A DNA stretch of 39,677 bases from JBOFLG01 sp051657745 (GCA_051657745.1 JBOFLG010000202.1:1-39677), one strand, 5' to 3'. Positions 14,883 to 23,369 are shown, counted from the stretch's first letter. The notes: generated by a model not told the origin, from the letters alone. A program made the numbers and translations.

Positions 14883-16100
14883 GTGCGGATCGATGTCCTG
14901 AGCAAGGAGTACCCACCGGCGGTCTACGGAGGCGCCGGCGTGCACGTCGCCGAGTTGGTGGCCGCCTTGCGGCAGCGCCCCGGGCTCGACGTTCGGGTCC
15001 ACGCCTTCGGCGAGCCTCGCGCTGAGCCGGGCAGCACCGGCCACGCCGAGCTGTCCGAACTGGCTGGCGCGGGCGTCGCACTGCGCACCCTTGGCGTTGA
15101 CCTGCGCCTCGCGGCGGCTACCGAGGGCGCCGACCTCGTGCACTCCCACACCTGGTACGCCAACCTGGCCGGCCACCTCGGGTCGCTGCTCGGCGACATC
15201 CCGCATGTGCTCACCGCGCACAGCTTGGAGCCGCTGCGGCCCTGGAAGGCCGAGCAGCTCGGCGGTGGCTACCGGGTCTCGTCATGGGCCGAGCGCACCG
15301 CCATCGAGGCGGCGGATGCCGTGATCGCGGTCAGTGCGGGCATGCGGGCCGACATCCTGCGTGCCTATCCCGCGGTCGACCCGGCCCGGGTCAGAGTGGT
15401 GCACAACGGCATCGACTCCGAGCGGTGGCAGCGGGAGCGTGACGAGGATGCCGTGCGCCGACACGGCGTCGATCCCGACCGGCCCAGCGTAGTGTTCGTC
15501 GGCCGAATCACCCGGCAGAAGGGTTTGCCGTACCTGCTCCGAGCGGCGGCCGAACTGCCGCCCGAAGTACAGCTCGTGCTGCTCGCCGGAGCACCCGACA
15601 CTCCGGAGATTCTGGCCGAAGTCGAGCATCTGATCGGTGAACTCCGGGCCACCCGCGATGGGGTCGTGTGGGTCCCGCAGATGCTGCCGCGGCGCGACGT
15701 GATCGCCGTGCTCAGCAGCGCCACTGTCTTCGTCTGCCCGTCGGTCTACGAACCGCTGGGCATCGTCAACCTCGAAGCCATGGCCTGCGAGCTGCCGGTC
15801 GTCGCCACCGCCACCGGCGGCATCCCCGAGGTTGTCGTCGATGGCGAGACCGGATGGCTGGTCCCCATCGACCAGGTGACGGATGGCACCGGCGCCCCGG
15901 TCGATCCGGGTCGCTTCGTCGCCGATCTTGGCGCCGCGCTCGCCGAGGCAGTCAGCGACCCGGCCCGCGCCGCCCGGCTGGGTCGGGCCGGGCGAGCGCG
16001 AGCGGTGAAGTCGTTCTCCTGGGCCCGAATCGGCGAGCAGACGCACCAGGTCTACCTCGACGTGCTGAGGCGCCGCAGCCCGTCGCGGAGCGTCCGTTAG
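14883..16100 (+). CDS. glgA: Glycogen synthase, GT4 actinobacterial type
   Basis: 405-residue GT-B glycosyltransferase extending alpha-1,4-glucan (or making maltose-1-P, as in mycobacterial GlgM) from ADP-glucose. The N-terminus is SKEYPPAVYGGAGVHVAEL, the acceptor/donor loop of this family. Also seen are HSHTWYANLAGHL and HVLTAHSLEPLRPWKAEQLG. In the C-terminal half, VGRITRQKGLPYLL and PSVYEPLGIVNLEAMACELP hold the nucleotide-sugar E-x7-E site. The TAG stop at 16098-16100 also begins the TAGGGT box of the ABC gene 11 nt downstream. Divergent glgC supplies its substrate. Confidence 0.93.
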   Translation: MRIDVLSKEYPPAVYGGAGVHVAELVAALRQRPGLDVRVHAFGEPRAEPGSTGHAELSELAGAGVALRTLGVDLRLAAATEGADLVHSHTWYANLAGHLGSLLGDIPHVLTAHSLEPLRPWKAEQLGGGYRVSSWAERTAIEAADAVIAVSAGMRADILRAYPAVDPARVRVVHNGIDSERWQRERDEDAVRRHGVDPDRPSVVFVGRITRQKGLPYLLRAAAELPPEVQLVLLAGAPDTPEILAEVEHLIGELRATRDGVVWVPQMLPRRDVIAVLSSATVFVCPSVYEPLGIVNLEAMACELPVVATATGGIPEVVVDGETGWLVPIDQVTDGTGAPVDPGRFVADLGAALAEAVSDPARAARLGRAGRARAVKSFSWARIGEQTHQVYLDVLRRRSPSRSVR

Positions 16101-16111
16101 GGTCTGCCTCC

Positions 16112-16894
16112 ATGAGTGACGTCCTAGCGATGTCGGGTGTAAGCGTCATCCGGAACGGCACCACGATCCTCGACGATGTCTCCTGGGAGGTCGAAGAGGG
16201 CCAGCGCTGGGTAGTGCTCGGCCCCAACGGTGCGGGCAAGACCACCCTGCTTCAGCTCGCCGCTGCGCGAATCCACCCGACCAGCGGAGTGGTCGGGATT
16301 CTGGGCCAGGTGCTCGGCACGGTCGACGTGTTCGACCTGCGGCCGCGGATCGGCCTGGCGTCGGCTGCTCTCGCCGACCGCATCCCCGACGACGAACGGG
16401 TTCGCGACGTCGTCGTCACGGCGTCCTACGCGGTCGTCGGGCGGTGGCGCGAGACGTACGAAGACGCCGACGAACAGCGCGCGGCAGCCATGCTGGCCGG
16501 GCTCGGCGTGAGCCATCTGGCCGAACGTACGTTCGGCACGCTGTCCGAAGGCGAACGCAAACGCGTGCAGATCGCGCGGGCATTGATGAGCAACCCCGAG
16601 CTGATGCTGCTCGACGAGCCGGCCGCCGGGCTCGACCTGGGCGGGCGCGAGGATCTCGTGCACCGACTCGGCGCGCTCGCCGCCGACCTGTCCGCGCCGG
16701 CCATGGTGCTCGTCACTCATCACGTCGAGGAGGTGCCTCCGCACTTCACCGACGCTCTGCTTCTTCGTCGCGGCCGGATCGTCGCCCAGGGGCCGGTCGA
16801 GTTGACCCTGACTCGCGACAATCTCGAGACCGCGTTCGGCATGCGGCTCGAGGTCGAGACTCGCGGCGGAAGGTACGCTGCCCGAGCACGCTGA
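16112..16894 (+). CDS. ABC transporter ATP-binding protein
   Basis: 260 residues with a single nucleotide-binding domain. Walker A is GPNGAGKTTLL (about 38-48), the signature is LSEGERKRVQIARAL and Walker B is LMLLDEPAAGLD. LVTHHVEEVPPHFTDALLL carries the H-loop. This resembles the ModF/YlmA-like stand-alone ATPases whose H-loop region reads THHxEEIP; the cargo is unknown. No permease gene is adjacent, so its partner lies elsewhere or it has a non-transport role. The ATG at 16112 follows TAGGGT (16098-16103) by 8 nt, and that hexamer includes the glgA stop codon. Confidence 0.88.
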   Translation: MSDVLAMSGVSVIRNGTTILDDVSWEVEEGQRWVVLGPNGAGKTTLLQLAAARIHPTSGVVGILGQVLGTVDVFDLRPRIGLASAALADRIPDDERVRDVVVTASYAVVGRWRETYEDADEQRAAAMLAGLGVSHLAERTFGTLSEGERKRVQIARALMSNPELMLLDEPAAGLDLGGREDLVHRLGALAADLSAPAMVLVTHHVEEVPPHFTDALLLRRGRIVAQGPVELTLTRDNLETAFGMRLEVETRGGRYAARAR

Positions 16895-16974
16895 ACACGC
16901 CACCAGTCGCGCATATCCGGCATCCTGGAGCCACGGCGCTCCCCGGCGGCCATCATCGGAAAGGGGGTCTGGTC

Positions 16975-17454
16975 ATGGACTGGCTCACGGGTCAAGGTTG
17001 GTTGGCCTGGCTCGGTCTCGCTCTGGTGCTCGCCGCCATCGAGGCCGTCACCGTCGACTTTGTGTTCCTGATGTTCGCGGGCGGTGCCCTCGCTGGTGCG
17101 GTGGCGGCTGGAGTGGGGGCCCCGCTGTCGGTGCAGATCGTGGTGGCGGTGGTCGCGGCCTGCCTGCTGCTCGCCGTGGTCCGGCCGCTGGTGCGGCGCA
17201 AGTTCACCGACGGCGAGGTGGACCACCAGATCGGCACCTCCGGCCTGGTCGGGCGTGAGGCACGGGTACTGCAGGCCGTGACCGACACCGACGGCCGGGT
17301 CAAGCTCGCGGGCGAGACCTGGTCGGCGCGGCTCGCCTCCGGGGCAGCCCCGGTGCTTCCCGGCGACTCGGTGCGGGTCATCGCCATCCACGGGGCCACC
17401 GCGCTCGTCGCCCCTGTCTCGCCGCCCACGCCCCCGTCCGACCCCACCACCTGA
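16975..17454 (+). CDS. NfeD family membrane protein
   Basis: 159 residues. Three closely spaced membrane helices (about 8-75: LGLALVLAAIEAVTVDFVFLM, then AGALAGAVAAGVGA and VVAVVAACLLLAVVRPL) precede a soluble beta-rich OB-fold domain (about 85-148: GTSGLVGREARVLQ, GDSVRVIAIHGATALV). This is the short NfeD type, which works with SPFH/stomatin proteins in membrane microdomains. The ATG at 16975 has the purine-rich Shine-Dalgarno ggaaaggggg about 8 nt upstream. The SPFH gene begins 32 nt downstream, so the pair is probably an operon. Confidence 0.9.
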   Translation: MDWLTGQGWLAWLGLALVLAAIEAVTVDFVFLMFAGGALAGAVAAGVGAPLSVQIVVAVVAACLLLAVVRPLVRRKFTDGEVDHQIGTSGLVGREARVLQAVTDTDGRVKLAGETWSARLASGAAPVLPGDSVRVIAIHGATALVAPVSPPTPPSDPTT

Positions 17455-17486
17455 CCGCTGACGAATCCGCTAGGAAGTGGTACCTC

Positions 17487-18611
17487 ATGCCCGATGGGCT
17501 GTTCCCCCTGATCGTTCTGCTCCTGCTCGCAGGATTCGCGATCATTGTCTTGGTGCGCACCGTGCGCATCGTGCCGCAGCAAACGGCGCAGATCATCGAA
17601 CGCCTGGGCCGGTACTCCCGAACACTCGAAGGCGGCATCCACTTCCTGGTGCCGTTCGTGGATCTGATGCGCGCCAACATTGATCTCCGCGAGCAGGTCG
17701 TGTCGTTCCCGCCGCAGCCGGTGATCACCAGCGACAACCTGGTGGTCAGCATCGACACCGTCATCTACTACCAGGTGATCGACCCGAAGTCGGCGGTGTA
17801 CGAGATCGCGAACTTCATCCAGGGCATCGAACAGCTCACCGTGACCACGTTGCGTAACGTCATCGGCTCGCTCGACCTCGAGCAGACCCTGACCAGCCGT
17901 GACCAGATCAACGGGCAACTCCGCGGAGTGCTGGACGAGGCCACCGGCAAGTGGGGAATTCGGGTCAACCGGGTCGAGCTCAAAGCCATCGACCCGCCGA
18001 CGTCGGTGCAGGAGTCGATGGAGAAGCAGATGAAGGCCGAGCGCGACCGGCGAGCGGTCATCCTCAATGCCGAAGGAGTCAAGGCCAGTCAGATCCTGAC
18101 CGCAGAGGGTGAGAAGCAGAGCCAGATCCTGCGCGCCGAAGGGTCGGCGCAGGCCCGCATCCTCGAGGCCCAGGGCCAGGCCCGAGCCATCCAGCAGGTC
18201 TTCGACGCCATCCACCGCGGGCGGCCCACTCAGAAGTTGCTCGCCTACCAGTACCTTCAGGTGCTGCCACAGATTGCGCGTGGTGACGCCAACAAGATGT
18301 GGATCATTCCGAGCGAACTCACCGATGCACTCAAAGGCATCGGGGGCATGCTCGGCCGTGGTGAGGGTGGCGGCGTCGATGGTGACGGCGAGGAGTGGGT
18401 TGACCCAGACGAGTCGATCGCTCGGGCAAACGCGTTCGAAGACACCCAGCTCGAGGATCCCGCGCAGGCGCTGGCCACCGCTCGCGGCCAGGCCGCGCTG
18501 GCGAGCCAGGAGGCTGAGGGGCATGCCTACCCAGCCTCTCGGGTGCAGCCGCCGATCGGGCGACCGGCGGATGCCGTGCCGCCTCGCCCGGTGCCGCCGG
18601 CCGCCCCCTAA
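17487..18611 (+). CDS. SPFH/band 7 (stomatin, QmcA-like) protein
   Basis: 374 residues. One N-terminal helix (about 5-25, LFPLIVLLLLAGFAIIVLV) anchors it. The band-7 domain follows (RIVPQQTAQIIERLGRYSRTLEGG, then FPPQPVITSDNLVVSIDTVIYYQV). A coiled-coil region EAEGVKASQ-like (KQMKAERDRRAVILNAEG, then AEGEKQSQILRAEGSAQ) drives oligomer assembly in stomatins. The last 65 or so residues are acidic then Pro/Ala-rich and not conserved. With the upstream NfeD partner it probably organises membrane microdomains or affects membrane proteolysis. A perfect 22-bp inverted repeat follows the stop. Confidence 0.92.
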   Translation: MPDGLFPLIVLLLLAGFAIIVLVRTVRIVPQQTAQIIERLGRYSRTLEGGIHFLVPFVDLMRANIDLREQVVSFPPQPVITSDNLVVSIDTVIYYQVIDPKSAVYEIANFIQGIEQLTVTTLRNVIGSLDLEQTLTSRDQINGQLRGVLDEATGKWGIRVNRVELKAIDPPTSVQESMEKQMKAERDRRAVILNAEGVKASQILTAEGEKQSQILRAEGSAQARILEAQGQARAIQQVFDAIHRGRPTQKLLAYQYLQVLPQIARGDANKMWIIPSELTDALKGIGGMLGRGEGGGVDGDGEEWVDPDESIARANAFEDTQLEDPAQALATARGQAALASQEAEGHAYPASRVQPPIGRPADAVPPRPVPPAAP

Positions 18612-18633
18612 GTCGCAACTTTCCCGCCCGCGC

Positions 18634-18688
18634 CCGGAACCTTCAGGTTCGCCCCAGAACCGTGGCGGGGCGAACCTGAAGGTTCCGG
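18634..18688. terminator. Perfect 22-bp inverted repeat (palindrome type B copy 1)
   Basis: The arms 18634-18655 and 18667-18688 (starting ccggaaccttcaggttcg) are exact reverse complements around an 11-nt loop. It lies 23 nt after the SPFH stop and could terminate that transcript, but there is no T-run. A decayed relative, with the same actttcccgcccgc lead-in, lies at 30359. Confidence 0.7.
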
Positions 18689-18735
18689 TGCACTCACCGC
18701 GCGGTCGGGCACGGCTGCATCACTAGGGTGGTGCG

Positions 18736-19515
18736 GTGTCCCTGGCCGAAGCGTTGCTCGTCGTGGCGGCTGGGGTCGGGGCCGGCACGATCAACACGGT
18801 GGTCGGCTCCGGCACCCTCATCACTTTCCCGGCGCTCCTGCTGCTCGGCGTGTCCCCGGTGACTGCGAACATCTCCAACACCATCGGCCTGGTCCCAGGG
18901 TCGGTGACCGGCGCACTCGGCTACCGCAGCGAACTCGTCGGCGCCCGTGGCGACCTGATCCGGTTGGCGCCGATGTCGTTCGTTGGCGGCGTTGCCGGAG
19001 CCGTGCTGTTGCTCGTTCTCGACCCGGCCATCTTCGCGGCGATCGTCCCGGTGCTGATCGCCGTGGGTGTGGTGCTGGTCGTCGCTGGTCCACGGGTCAG
19101 CGCGTGGGCCGCGCAGCGCCGTGAGCAGCAGCAGCGACCAGTGCGGGATGCCGGTCGGCGCGGCGCGATGCAGGTGGGCGCGCTCGTCGTCGGGGTGTAC
19201 GGCGGGTACTTCGGCGCCGCGCAGGGCGTCATCCTCGTCGGTGTCCTGGGGATGGTGTCAACGGCGCCACTCCAGCGGCTCACTGCCTACAAGAACGTCC
19301 TCGCCGCGGTCGTCAACGCCGTGGCCGCGGCGGTCTTCGTCGCTGCCGCGTGGGAACTGGTCGACTGGGGCGCCGCCGCGCTCATCGCCGTCGGCTCGGC
19401 CGTCGGCGGGGTGGTGGGGTCCACGCTGGGTCGGCGGCTCTCGCCGCCGATGCTCCGCGCGATCGTGGTCATCGTGGGCGTGGTCGCGGTGGGTGCCGAA
19501 GTGACTCGCGGATGA
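18736..19515 (+). CDS. TauE/SafE family membrane permease
   Basis: 259 residues with about seven or eight hydrophobic helices. TauE/SafE (DUF81) proteins export sulfite or organosulfonates or move other small anions; the substrate here cannot be read. The N-terminus LLVVAAGVGAGTINTVVGSGTLITFPALLLLGVSPVTAN carries the family's conserved GxGG/NT(V)xGxGxLxxFP pattern, and the second half repeats it (VGVYGGYFGAAQGVI). The GTG at 18736 follows TAGGGT (18724-18729) by 6 nt. Its TGA stop overlaps the ATG of the RNA methyltransferase gene (ATGA), so the two are translationally coupled. Confidence 0.88.
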   Translation: MSLAEALLVVAAGVGAGTINTVVGSGTLITFPALLLLGVSPVTANISNTIGLVPGSVTGALGYRSELVGARGDLIRLAPMSFVGGVAGAVLLLVLDPAIFAAIVPVLIAVGVVLVVAGPRVSAWAAQRREQQQRPVRDAGRRGAMQVGALVVGVYGGYFGAAQGVILVGVLGMVSTAPLQRLTAYKNVLAAVVNAVAAAVFVAAAWELVDWGAAALIAVGSAVGGVVGSTLGRRLSPPMLRAIVVIVGVVAVGAEVTRG

Positions 19516-20327
19516 CGGTCGAACGGATCACCTCAGCCGAGGACCCACGCCTCGCGGACTACGTGGGTCTCACCGACGTCGCCCTGCGCACCCGGTGTGA
19601 GCCGGCCGGGGGCCTGTACATCGCTGAGTCCGAGAAGGTGATTCGGCGAGCGCTGGCCGCGGGGCACCGGCCGCGCTCGTTCCTGATGACGCAGCGGTGG
19701 CTCACTGACCTTGCCGACGTCGTCGACCAGGCAGCGGATGACGGGGTGCCGGTGTACGTGGGCGAGCACGAGGTCATCGAACAGCTCACCGGGTTCCATC
19801 TCCACCGCGGCGCGTTGGCGTCGATGCACCGCTCACCGCTGCCGGAGCTTGAGGGCGTGCTTCGGGCCGCTCGCCGGGTCATCGTGCTCGAGGACATCGT
19901 GGATCACACGAATGTCGGTGCCGTCTTCCGCAGTGCTGCTGCGCTCGGGGTCGATGCGGTGCTCGTCACGCCCCGGTGTGCGGACCCGTTGTACCGCAGG
20001 GCTATTCGCGTCTCGATGGGCACGGTATTCCAGGTGCCGTGGACCCGCGTTGACCCGTGGCCGGGCAGTATCGGCGGTCTGCAGCGGCTCGGGTTCACCG
20101 TCGCCGGTTTGGCTCTCACCGACGACGCTGTCCCGCTGGACCACCTGGCGTCGGCGCCACCGGACCGGCTCGCTCTCGTGCTCGGCACTGAAGGCGATGG
20201 GCTCGCGAGCCGGACCATGGCCACCGTCGACCTTGCGGTGCGGATCCCAATGGCCGGGGGCGTGGACTCGCTCAACGTCGCCGCCGCATCCGCCGTGGCC
20301 GCCTGGGCGCTGCGCGGCTCGACCTGA
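19512..20327 (+). CDS. TrmH/SpoU family RNA 2'-O-methyltransferase
   Basis: 271 residues from the ATG at 19512. The N-terminal 110 residues form a SpoU substrate-binding-like domain (AESEKVIRRALAAGHRPRSFLM). The SPOUT knot domain has motif 1 DIVDHTNVGAVFRSAAALGVDAV, motif 2 LALVLGTEGDGLASRTM and motif 3 IPMAGGVDSLNVAAASAVAAW, so it should methylate ribose 2'-OH of tRNA or rRNA with SAM. The target is unknown. The start overlaps the TauE stop by 4 nt. It is convergent with the DUF3037 gene, and a type A palindrome lies between them. Confidence 0.92.
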   Translation: MTVERITSAEDPRLADYVGLTDVALRTRCEPAGGLYIAESEKVIRRALAAGHRPRSFLMTQRWLTDLADVVDQAADDGVPVYVGEHEVIEQLTGFHLHRGALASMHRSPLPELEGVLRAARRVIVLEDIVDHTNVGAVFRSAAALGVDAVLVTPRCADPLYRRAIRVSMGTVFQVPWTRVDPWPGSIGGLQRLGFTVAGLALTDDAVPLDHLASAPPDRLALVLGTEGDGLASRTMATVDLAVRIPMAGGVDSLNVAAASAVAAWALRGST

Positions 20328-20346
20328 GCTTCGCAATGAGGCGCGC

Positions 20347-20395
20347 GAACCCGGAGCCAGACACCGAGAAGTTCGGGGGGTCTGGCCCTAGGTTC
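20347..20395. repeat. Intergenic palindrome, type A copy 2
   Basis: A 49-nt imperfect palindrome (gaacccggagccagac pairs with gtctggccctaggttc, three mismatches). It is the same length as the element at 868-916 and shares its end and core sequences. It sits between convergent genes and overlaps the DUF3037 stop codon. Confidence 0.7.
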
Positions 20396-20795
20396 CCGTC
20401 TGACTTGGGGGTGGGGAAATCCAGACGAGGCGCTCCAGCAGCCGGTCGGCCTCGCCCTGTGGGTCGGATGCCAGCCCCCCGTGCACCGGGCCGGGCTGGA
20501 CCACGGTCGAGCGTGGTGCGCTCAGCCAGCCGAACCGCTTACCTGGGGTCGAGAGGGTCGCGTTGGCGACCGGCGGCGGCTGCTCGCAGATGGCCTGGAC
20601 GGCTTCGAGTGCGGCGCGAAGCCCGTCGAGGTCGGCGTCGGGCGCCACCGCTCGCAGCCGGGCCCGGTCAAGGTGCCAGGCGCAGCGCAGCACTCCGGCG
20701 GACTGCGAGTGCACCACGACCCCGACATTGAGGCACTCGCCGCGGTCGACCCGGGGAACGAAGCGCAGGAGGACGTACTGGTACGGGTGGCTCAC
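20388..20795 (-). CDS. DUF3037 family protein
   Basis: 135 residues. The N-terminus MSHPYQYVLLRFVPRVDRGECLNVGVVV is diagnostic of DUF3037, a family of unknown function often encoded next to HipA-like kinases. The remaining sequence (RLRAVAPDADLDGLRAALEA, FGWLSAPRSTVVQPGPVHGG) is typical. Its ATG overlaps the stop of the upstream HipA-like gene by 4 nt, so expression is coupled to a gene that is broken in this sequence. The 3' end runs into a type A palindrome. Confidence 0.87.
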   Translation of the reverse strand: MSHPYQYVLLRFVPRVDRGECLNVGVVVHSQSAGVLRCAWHLDRARLRAVAPDADLDGLRAALEAVQAICEQPPPVANATLSTPGKRFGWLSAPRSTVVQPGPVHGGLASDPQGEADRLLERLVWISPPPSQTGT

Positions 20796-21557
20796 CGGGT
20801 ACCGCCGAGCCAGGCCGAGGCTGACGCCAGCCGGAGGGTGAGGTGCTCGAGGTACGCCGCGCGCACGTCATCCGTGGCGGGCAGGTTCGGGGTGGTCTCC
20901 AGCCACACCTCGGGCACCTCGTCGACCACCTCGCGCAGCTGGTCCTCGGTGAGGATGGCGGCCAGTCGCTGGTGGGTGTCGGCCACCGACCCCGCGACCT
21001 CGGCCAGCACATGGGCCCCAGCGTCGAACGGCTGAGTCGCGAAGCGTGCGGCATCCGGTGGTCGGTTGGGCCAGGCGTGGTGGAACCAGAGCGCCGCGCC
21101 GTGATCGATCGCCCAGGTGCGGCCGTGCCAGACAAGCAGGTTGGGGTTGCCCCAGGTGCGGTCGACGTTCGCCGTGAAGGCGTCGAGCCAGCGGATCGCT
21201 GCAGCGTCGTCGGCATCCGGGGGCCGGCTACCGTCGTAGCCGAAGGACCCGGGCAGAAAGTCGACACCAAGGTTGTGTCCGGGGCTTGCCGTGAGCAGGT
21301 CCTGAACCTCTTCGTCGGCCTCGTACCGCGCGATTTCCGGTGGCAGGTCGACCACCGCAAGGCGCGGTGTGGGGATGCCGACCCGTCGAGCCAGCCCGGC
21401 CACCAACACCTCCGCGACCAGTGCTGTGCGAGCCCTGGCCGGCTCCGGTGAACTTCACGACGTACGTCCCGAGGTCGTTGGCCTCGACCAGGCCGGGGAG
21501 CGACCCACCCTCTCGTAACGGCGTCACGTAGCGCGCGGCGGTGACGGTCTCGAGCAC
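20792..21557 (-). pseudogene. HipA-family kinase gene with a single-base frameshift
   Basis: The 5' part from the GTG at 21555-21557 reads VLETVTAARYVTPLREGGSLPG...GTYVVKFTGAGQG. The family sequence then continues in another frame as ALVAEVLVAGLARRVGIPTPRLAVVDL through to the stop at 20792. The break is at about 21422-21428, where one extra base (T25 region on +) separates the two frames. Both halves read like one intact HipA-like (HipA_2-type) kinase of about 255 residues. The 3' part includes DFLPGSFGYDG, NVDRTWGNPNLLVWHG and AIDHGAALWFHH. TACGGT (21565-21570) lies 7 nt before the start. A genuine mutation, a sequencing error or programmed slippage cannot be told apart here. Confidence 0.75.
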
Positions 21558-21605
21558 GTGGCACACCGTAACTGGCGCGGCATCCGTGGTCGCGCCTGCG
21601 CCCGT

Positions 21606-21611
21606 TAGGGT
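21606..21611 (+). promoter_or_regulatory. -10 element TAGGGT of the Ser/Thr kinase gene
   Basis: TAGGGT ends 6 nt before the GTG start at 21618. A divergent element (TACGGT, 21565-21570 on the minus strand) serves the HipA-like gene. Confidence 0.6.
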
Positions 21612-21617
21612 GGCGCG

Positions 21618-23222
21618 GTGAGCAGCGAGCAGCGGCGCTTGGCCGGCCGGTACGTCCTGGAGTCGGCAATCGGGCACGGAGGCATGGGCCAGGTGTGGCG
21701 GGCCACCGACACGGTGCTCGGTCGGTCGGTGGCGGTCAAGACCATCGACCTGCACCGCGTCCCTGACCAGGCTGGTGCCGAACGCTTTGAGCGGGAGGCG
21801 CGCGTGACGGCATCCCTCACCCATCCCAACGTGGTCACGGTGCACGACAGCGGCGTCGAGGGTGACACGGCGTTCCTCGTCATGGAACTCCTGCCGGGCC
21901 CGAGCCTGGCCGAGCGGATGCGGGAAGGTCCGCTCCCGGTCGACGAGGTCATCGAGGTCGGGCGGCAGGTGGCGTCCGCGCTCGACGCCGCCCACAGCCG
22001 GGGTCTGGTGCACCGCGATATCAAGCCGGGCAATGTGGCCTACGCCGACGATGGGCGGGTGCGGGTGCTCGACTTCGGCATCACCCAGCTCGGTGACAGC
22101 ACCGGGGTGCCGGCCTTGACCGCGACCCACACGGTGATGGGTACCGCCGAGTATCTGGCGCCCGAGCAGGCCACGGGTGGCCGGGTCGACGGCCGCGCCG
22201 ACCTGTACGCGTTCGGGTGCTTGCTCTATGCGTTGCTCGCCGGCCGGGCGCCGTTCAGTGGTGCAACCCCGGTCGCAACCATGGTGATGCACACCCACGA
22301 CCCTGTTCCTGACCTGCTCGTCGATCGTCCGGACGCGCCGGTGTGGCTGGCCGATCTTGTCGATGCCCTGCTCGCGAAGAGCCCGGACGACCGGCCCTCG
22401 GGCGCAGCGGTGGTGGTGGCCGCGCTCGACGCGCATCAGGCCCCCCCATCCTCAGCCACCACCACGCTGTTCTCTGCGGCCGGCGCACCGTCGACCCAGC
22501 GGATGGCACCCGTGTCGTCCCGGATGCCGGCGTCCGGGACGGGTGGGCCGCCCGACCCGCCGCCGGGCCCCGAGCAGTGGGAGCGCCGGGGTGGCGCGTC
22601 CGCGGCGACGTGGTTCTTCGCGCTGCTCGCAGTTGCCGCAGTCAGCGTGCTCGGCTACGTCCTGCTGTCAGGCCCCGGGGAGGGTGAGGCGCAGCCGACC
22701 ACCGTCCCGAGCGCTGCTCCCAGCGTGACGGCATCGGAGCTGGAGGAGGAGCCGACCCAGACACCCGAGGAGACACCGTCACCGACCGACCCCCCGACGC
22801 CGGAGGAGTCTGACACCGACGAGGACACCCCGATCCCGACCCCGGAACCGACCCCGACGCCAGAGCCGACGGTGGAGCCCGAGCCGACGCCGGAGCCGAC
22901 CCCCGCTGATGACACCACCACAGCGGATGCCGCCGCCGCCCTGGCCGCGCTGTCGGGCCAGATCACTGCCCTGGCGGACGGTGGCGTCATCGAGCGAGGA
23001 ATCGCCGGGTCGCTGGATAACCAGGTCAGCGATATTGAGCAGGCCCTGGAGCAGGACAACCCTCGCCGGGTGCGCCAGCGCTCGAGTTCTCTCCGAAGCG
23101 ACTATGACGCGCAACGGCGCGACGGGGCGATCTCCGACCAGGCTGCCGGTGAGCTCGACCGGGCCATCGGGGAGGTCGAGCGCACCGTCGGCGCGTACCT
23201 GGAGGCGTCGGCATCGAACTGA
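21618..23222 (+). CDS. Membrane-anchored Hanks-type Ser/Thr protein kinase
   Basis: 534 residues. The kinase domain spans about 10-275: glycine loop IGHGGMGQV (18-26), Lys41 in AVK, catalytic HRDIKPGNV (132-140), DFG at 152-154, and APE as LAPEQATGG. A Pro/Ser linker leads to one membrane helix at about 329-351. Outside the membrane, residues about 355-432 are Pro/Thr/Glu-rich (repeated TPEPTP), a spacer or cell-wall-spanning segment. The last 95 or so residues form a helical FIMAH-like domain (ALADGGVIERGIAGSLDNQVSDIEQAL). There are no PASTA repeats, so it is not a PknB-type division kinase. The ligand and targets are unknown. It starts with GTG, probably leaderless. Confidence 0.93.
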   Translation: MSSEQRRLAGRYVLESAIGHGGMGQVWRATDTVLGRSVAVKTIDLHRVPDQAGAERFEREARVTASLTHPNVVTVHDSGVEGDTAFLVMELLPGPSLAERMREGPLPVDEVIEVGRQVASALDAAHSRGLVHRDIKPGNVAYADDGRVRVLDFGITQLGDSTGVPALTATHTVMGTAEYLAPEQATGGRVDGRADLYAFGCLLYALLAGRAPFSGATPVATMVMHTHDPVPDLLVDRPDAPVWLADLVDALLAKSPDDRPSGAAVVVAALDAHQAPPSSATTTLFSAAGAPSTQRMAPVSSRMPASGTGGPPDPPPGPEQWERRGGASAATWFFALLAVAAVSVLGYVLLSGPGEGEAQPTTVPSAAPSVTASELEEEPTQTPEETPSPTDPPTPEESDTDEDTPIPTPEPTPTPEPTVEPEPTPEPTPADDTTTADAAAALAALSGQITALADGGVIERGIAGSLDNQVSDIEQALEQDNPRRVRQRSSSLRSDYDAQRRDGAISDQAAGELDRAIGEVERTVGAYLEASASN

Positions 23223-23337
23223 CGAACGGCGAATAGCGCGGCGGTGCCCACGGGCGCACGACGTGCCAGGCGGGAACAGGCGCCGCACGCCGGACGCCAT
23301 CCCGCGGCCGAATGGCGAACTTCCTCGCCGGTACCAC

Positions 23338-23369
23338 GAAACCCCGGTCCCAACGAGGACCGGGGTTTC
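23338..23369. terminator. Hairpin between the kinase gene and tRNA-Leu
   Basis: A perfect 13-bp inverted repeat (gaaaccccggtcc / ggaccggggtttc) around the 6-nt loop caacga. It lies 14 nt past the 3' end of the minus-strand tRNA and 115 nt past the kinase stop. The arms end in AAA/TTT on both strands, so it could terminate transcripts from either side. Confidence 0.75.

Noticed and set aside
18634..18688. Perfect inverted repeat as transposon end or attachment site
   Set aside because: No transposase, no target duplication and no second end nearby; a hairpin at a gene 3' end explains it better.
22655..23059. Ser/Gly/Val-rich minus-strand frame under the kinase linker
   Set aside because: It is the antisense of the Pro/Thr/Glu-rich linker and its composition is an artefact of that repeat.
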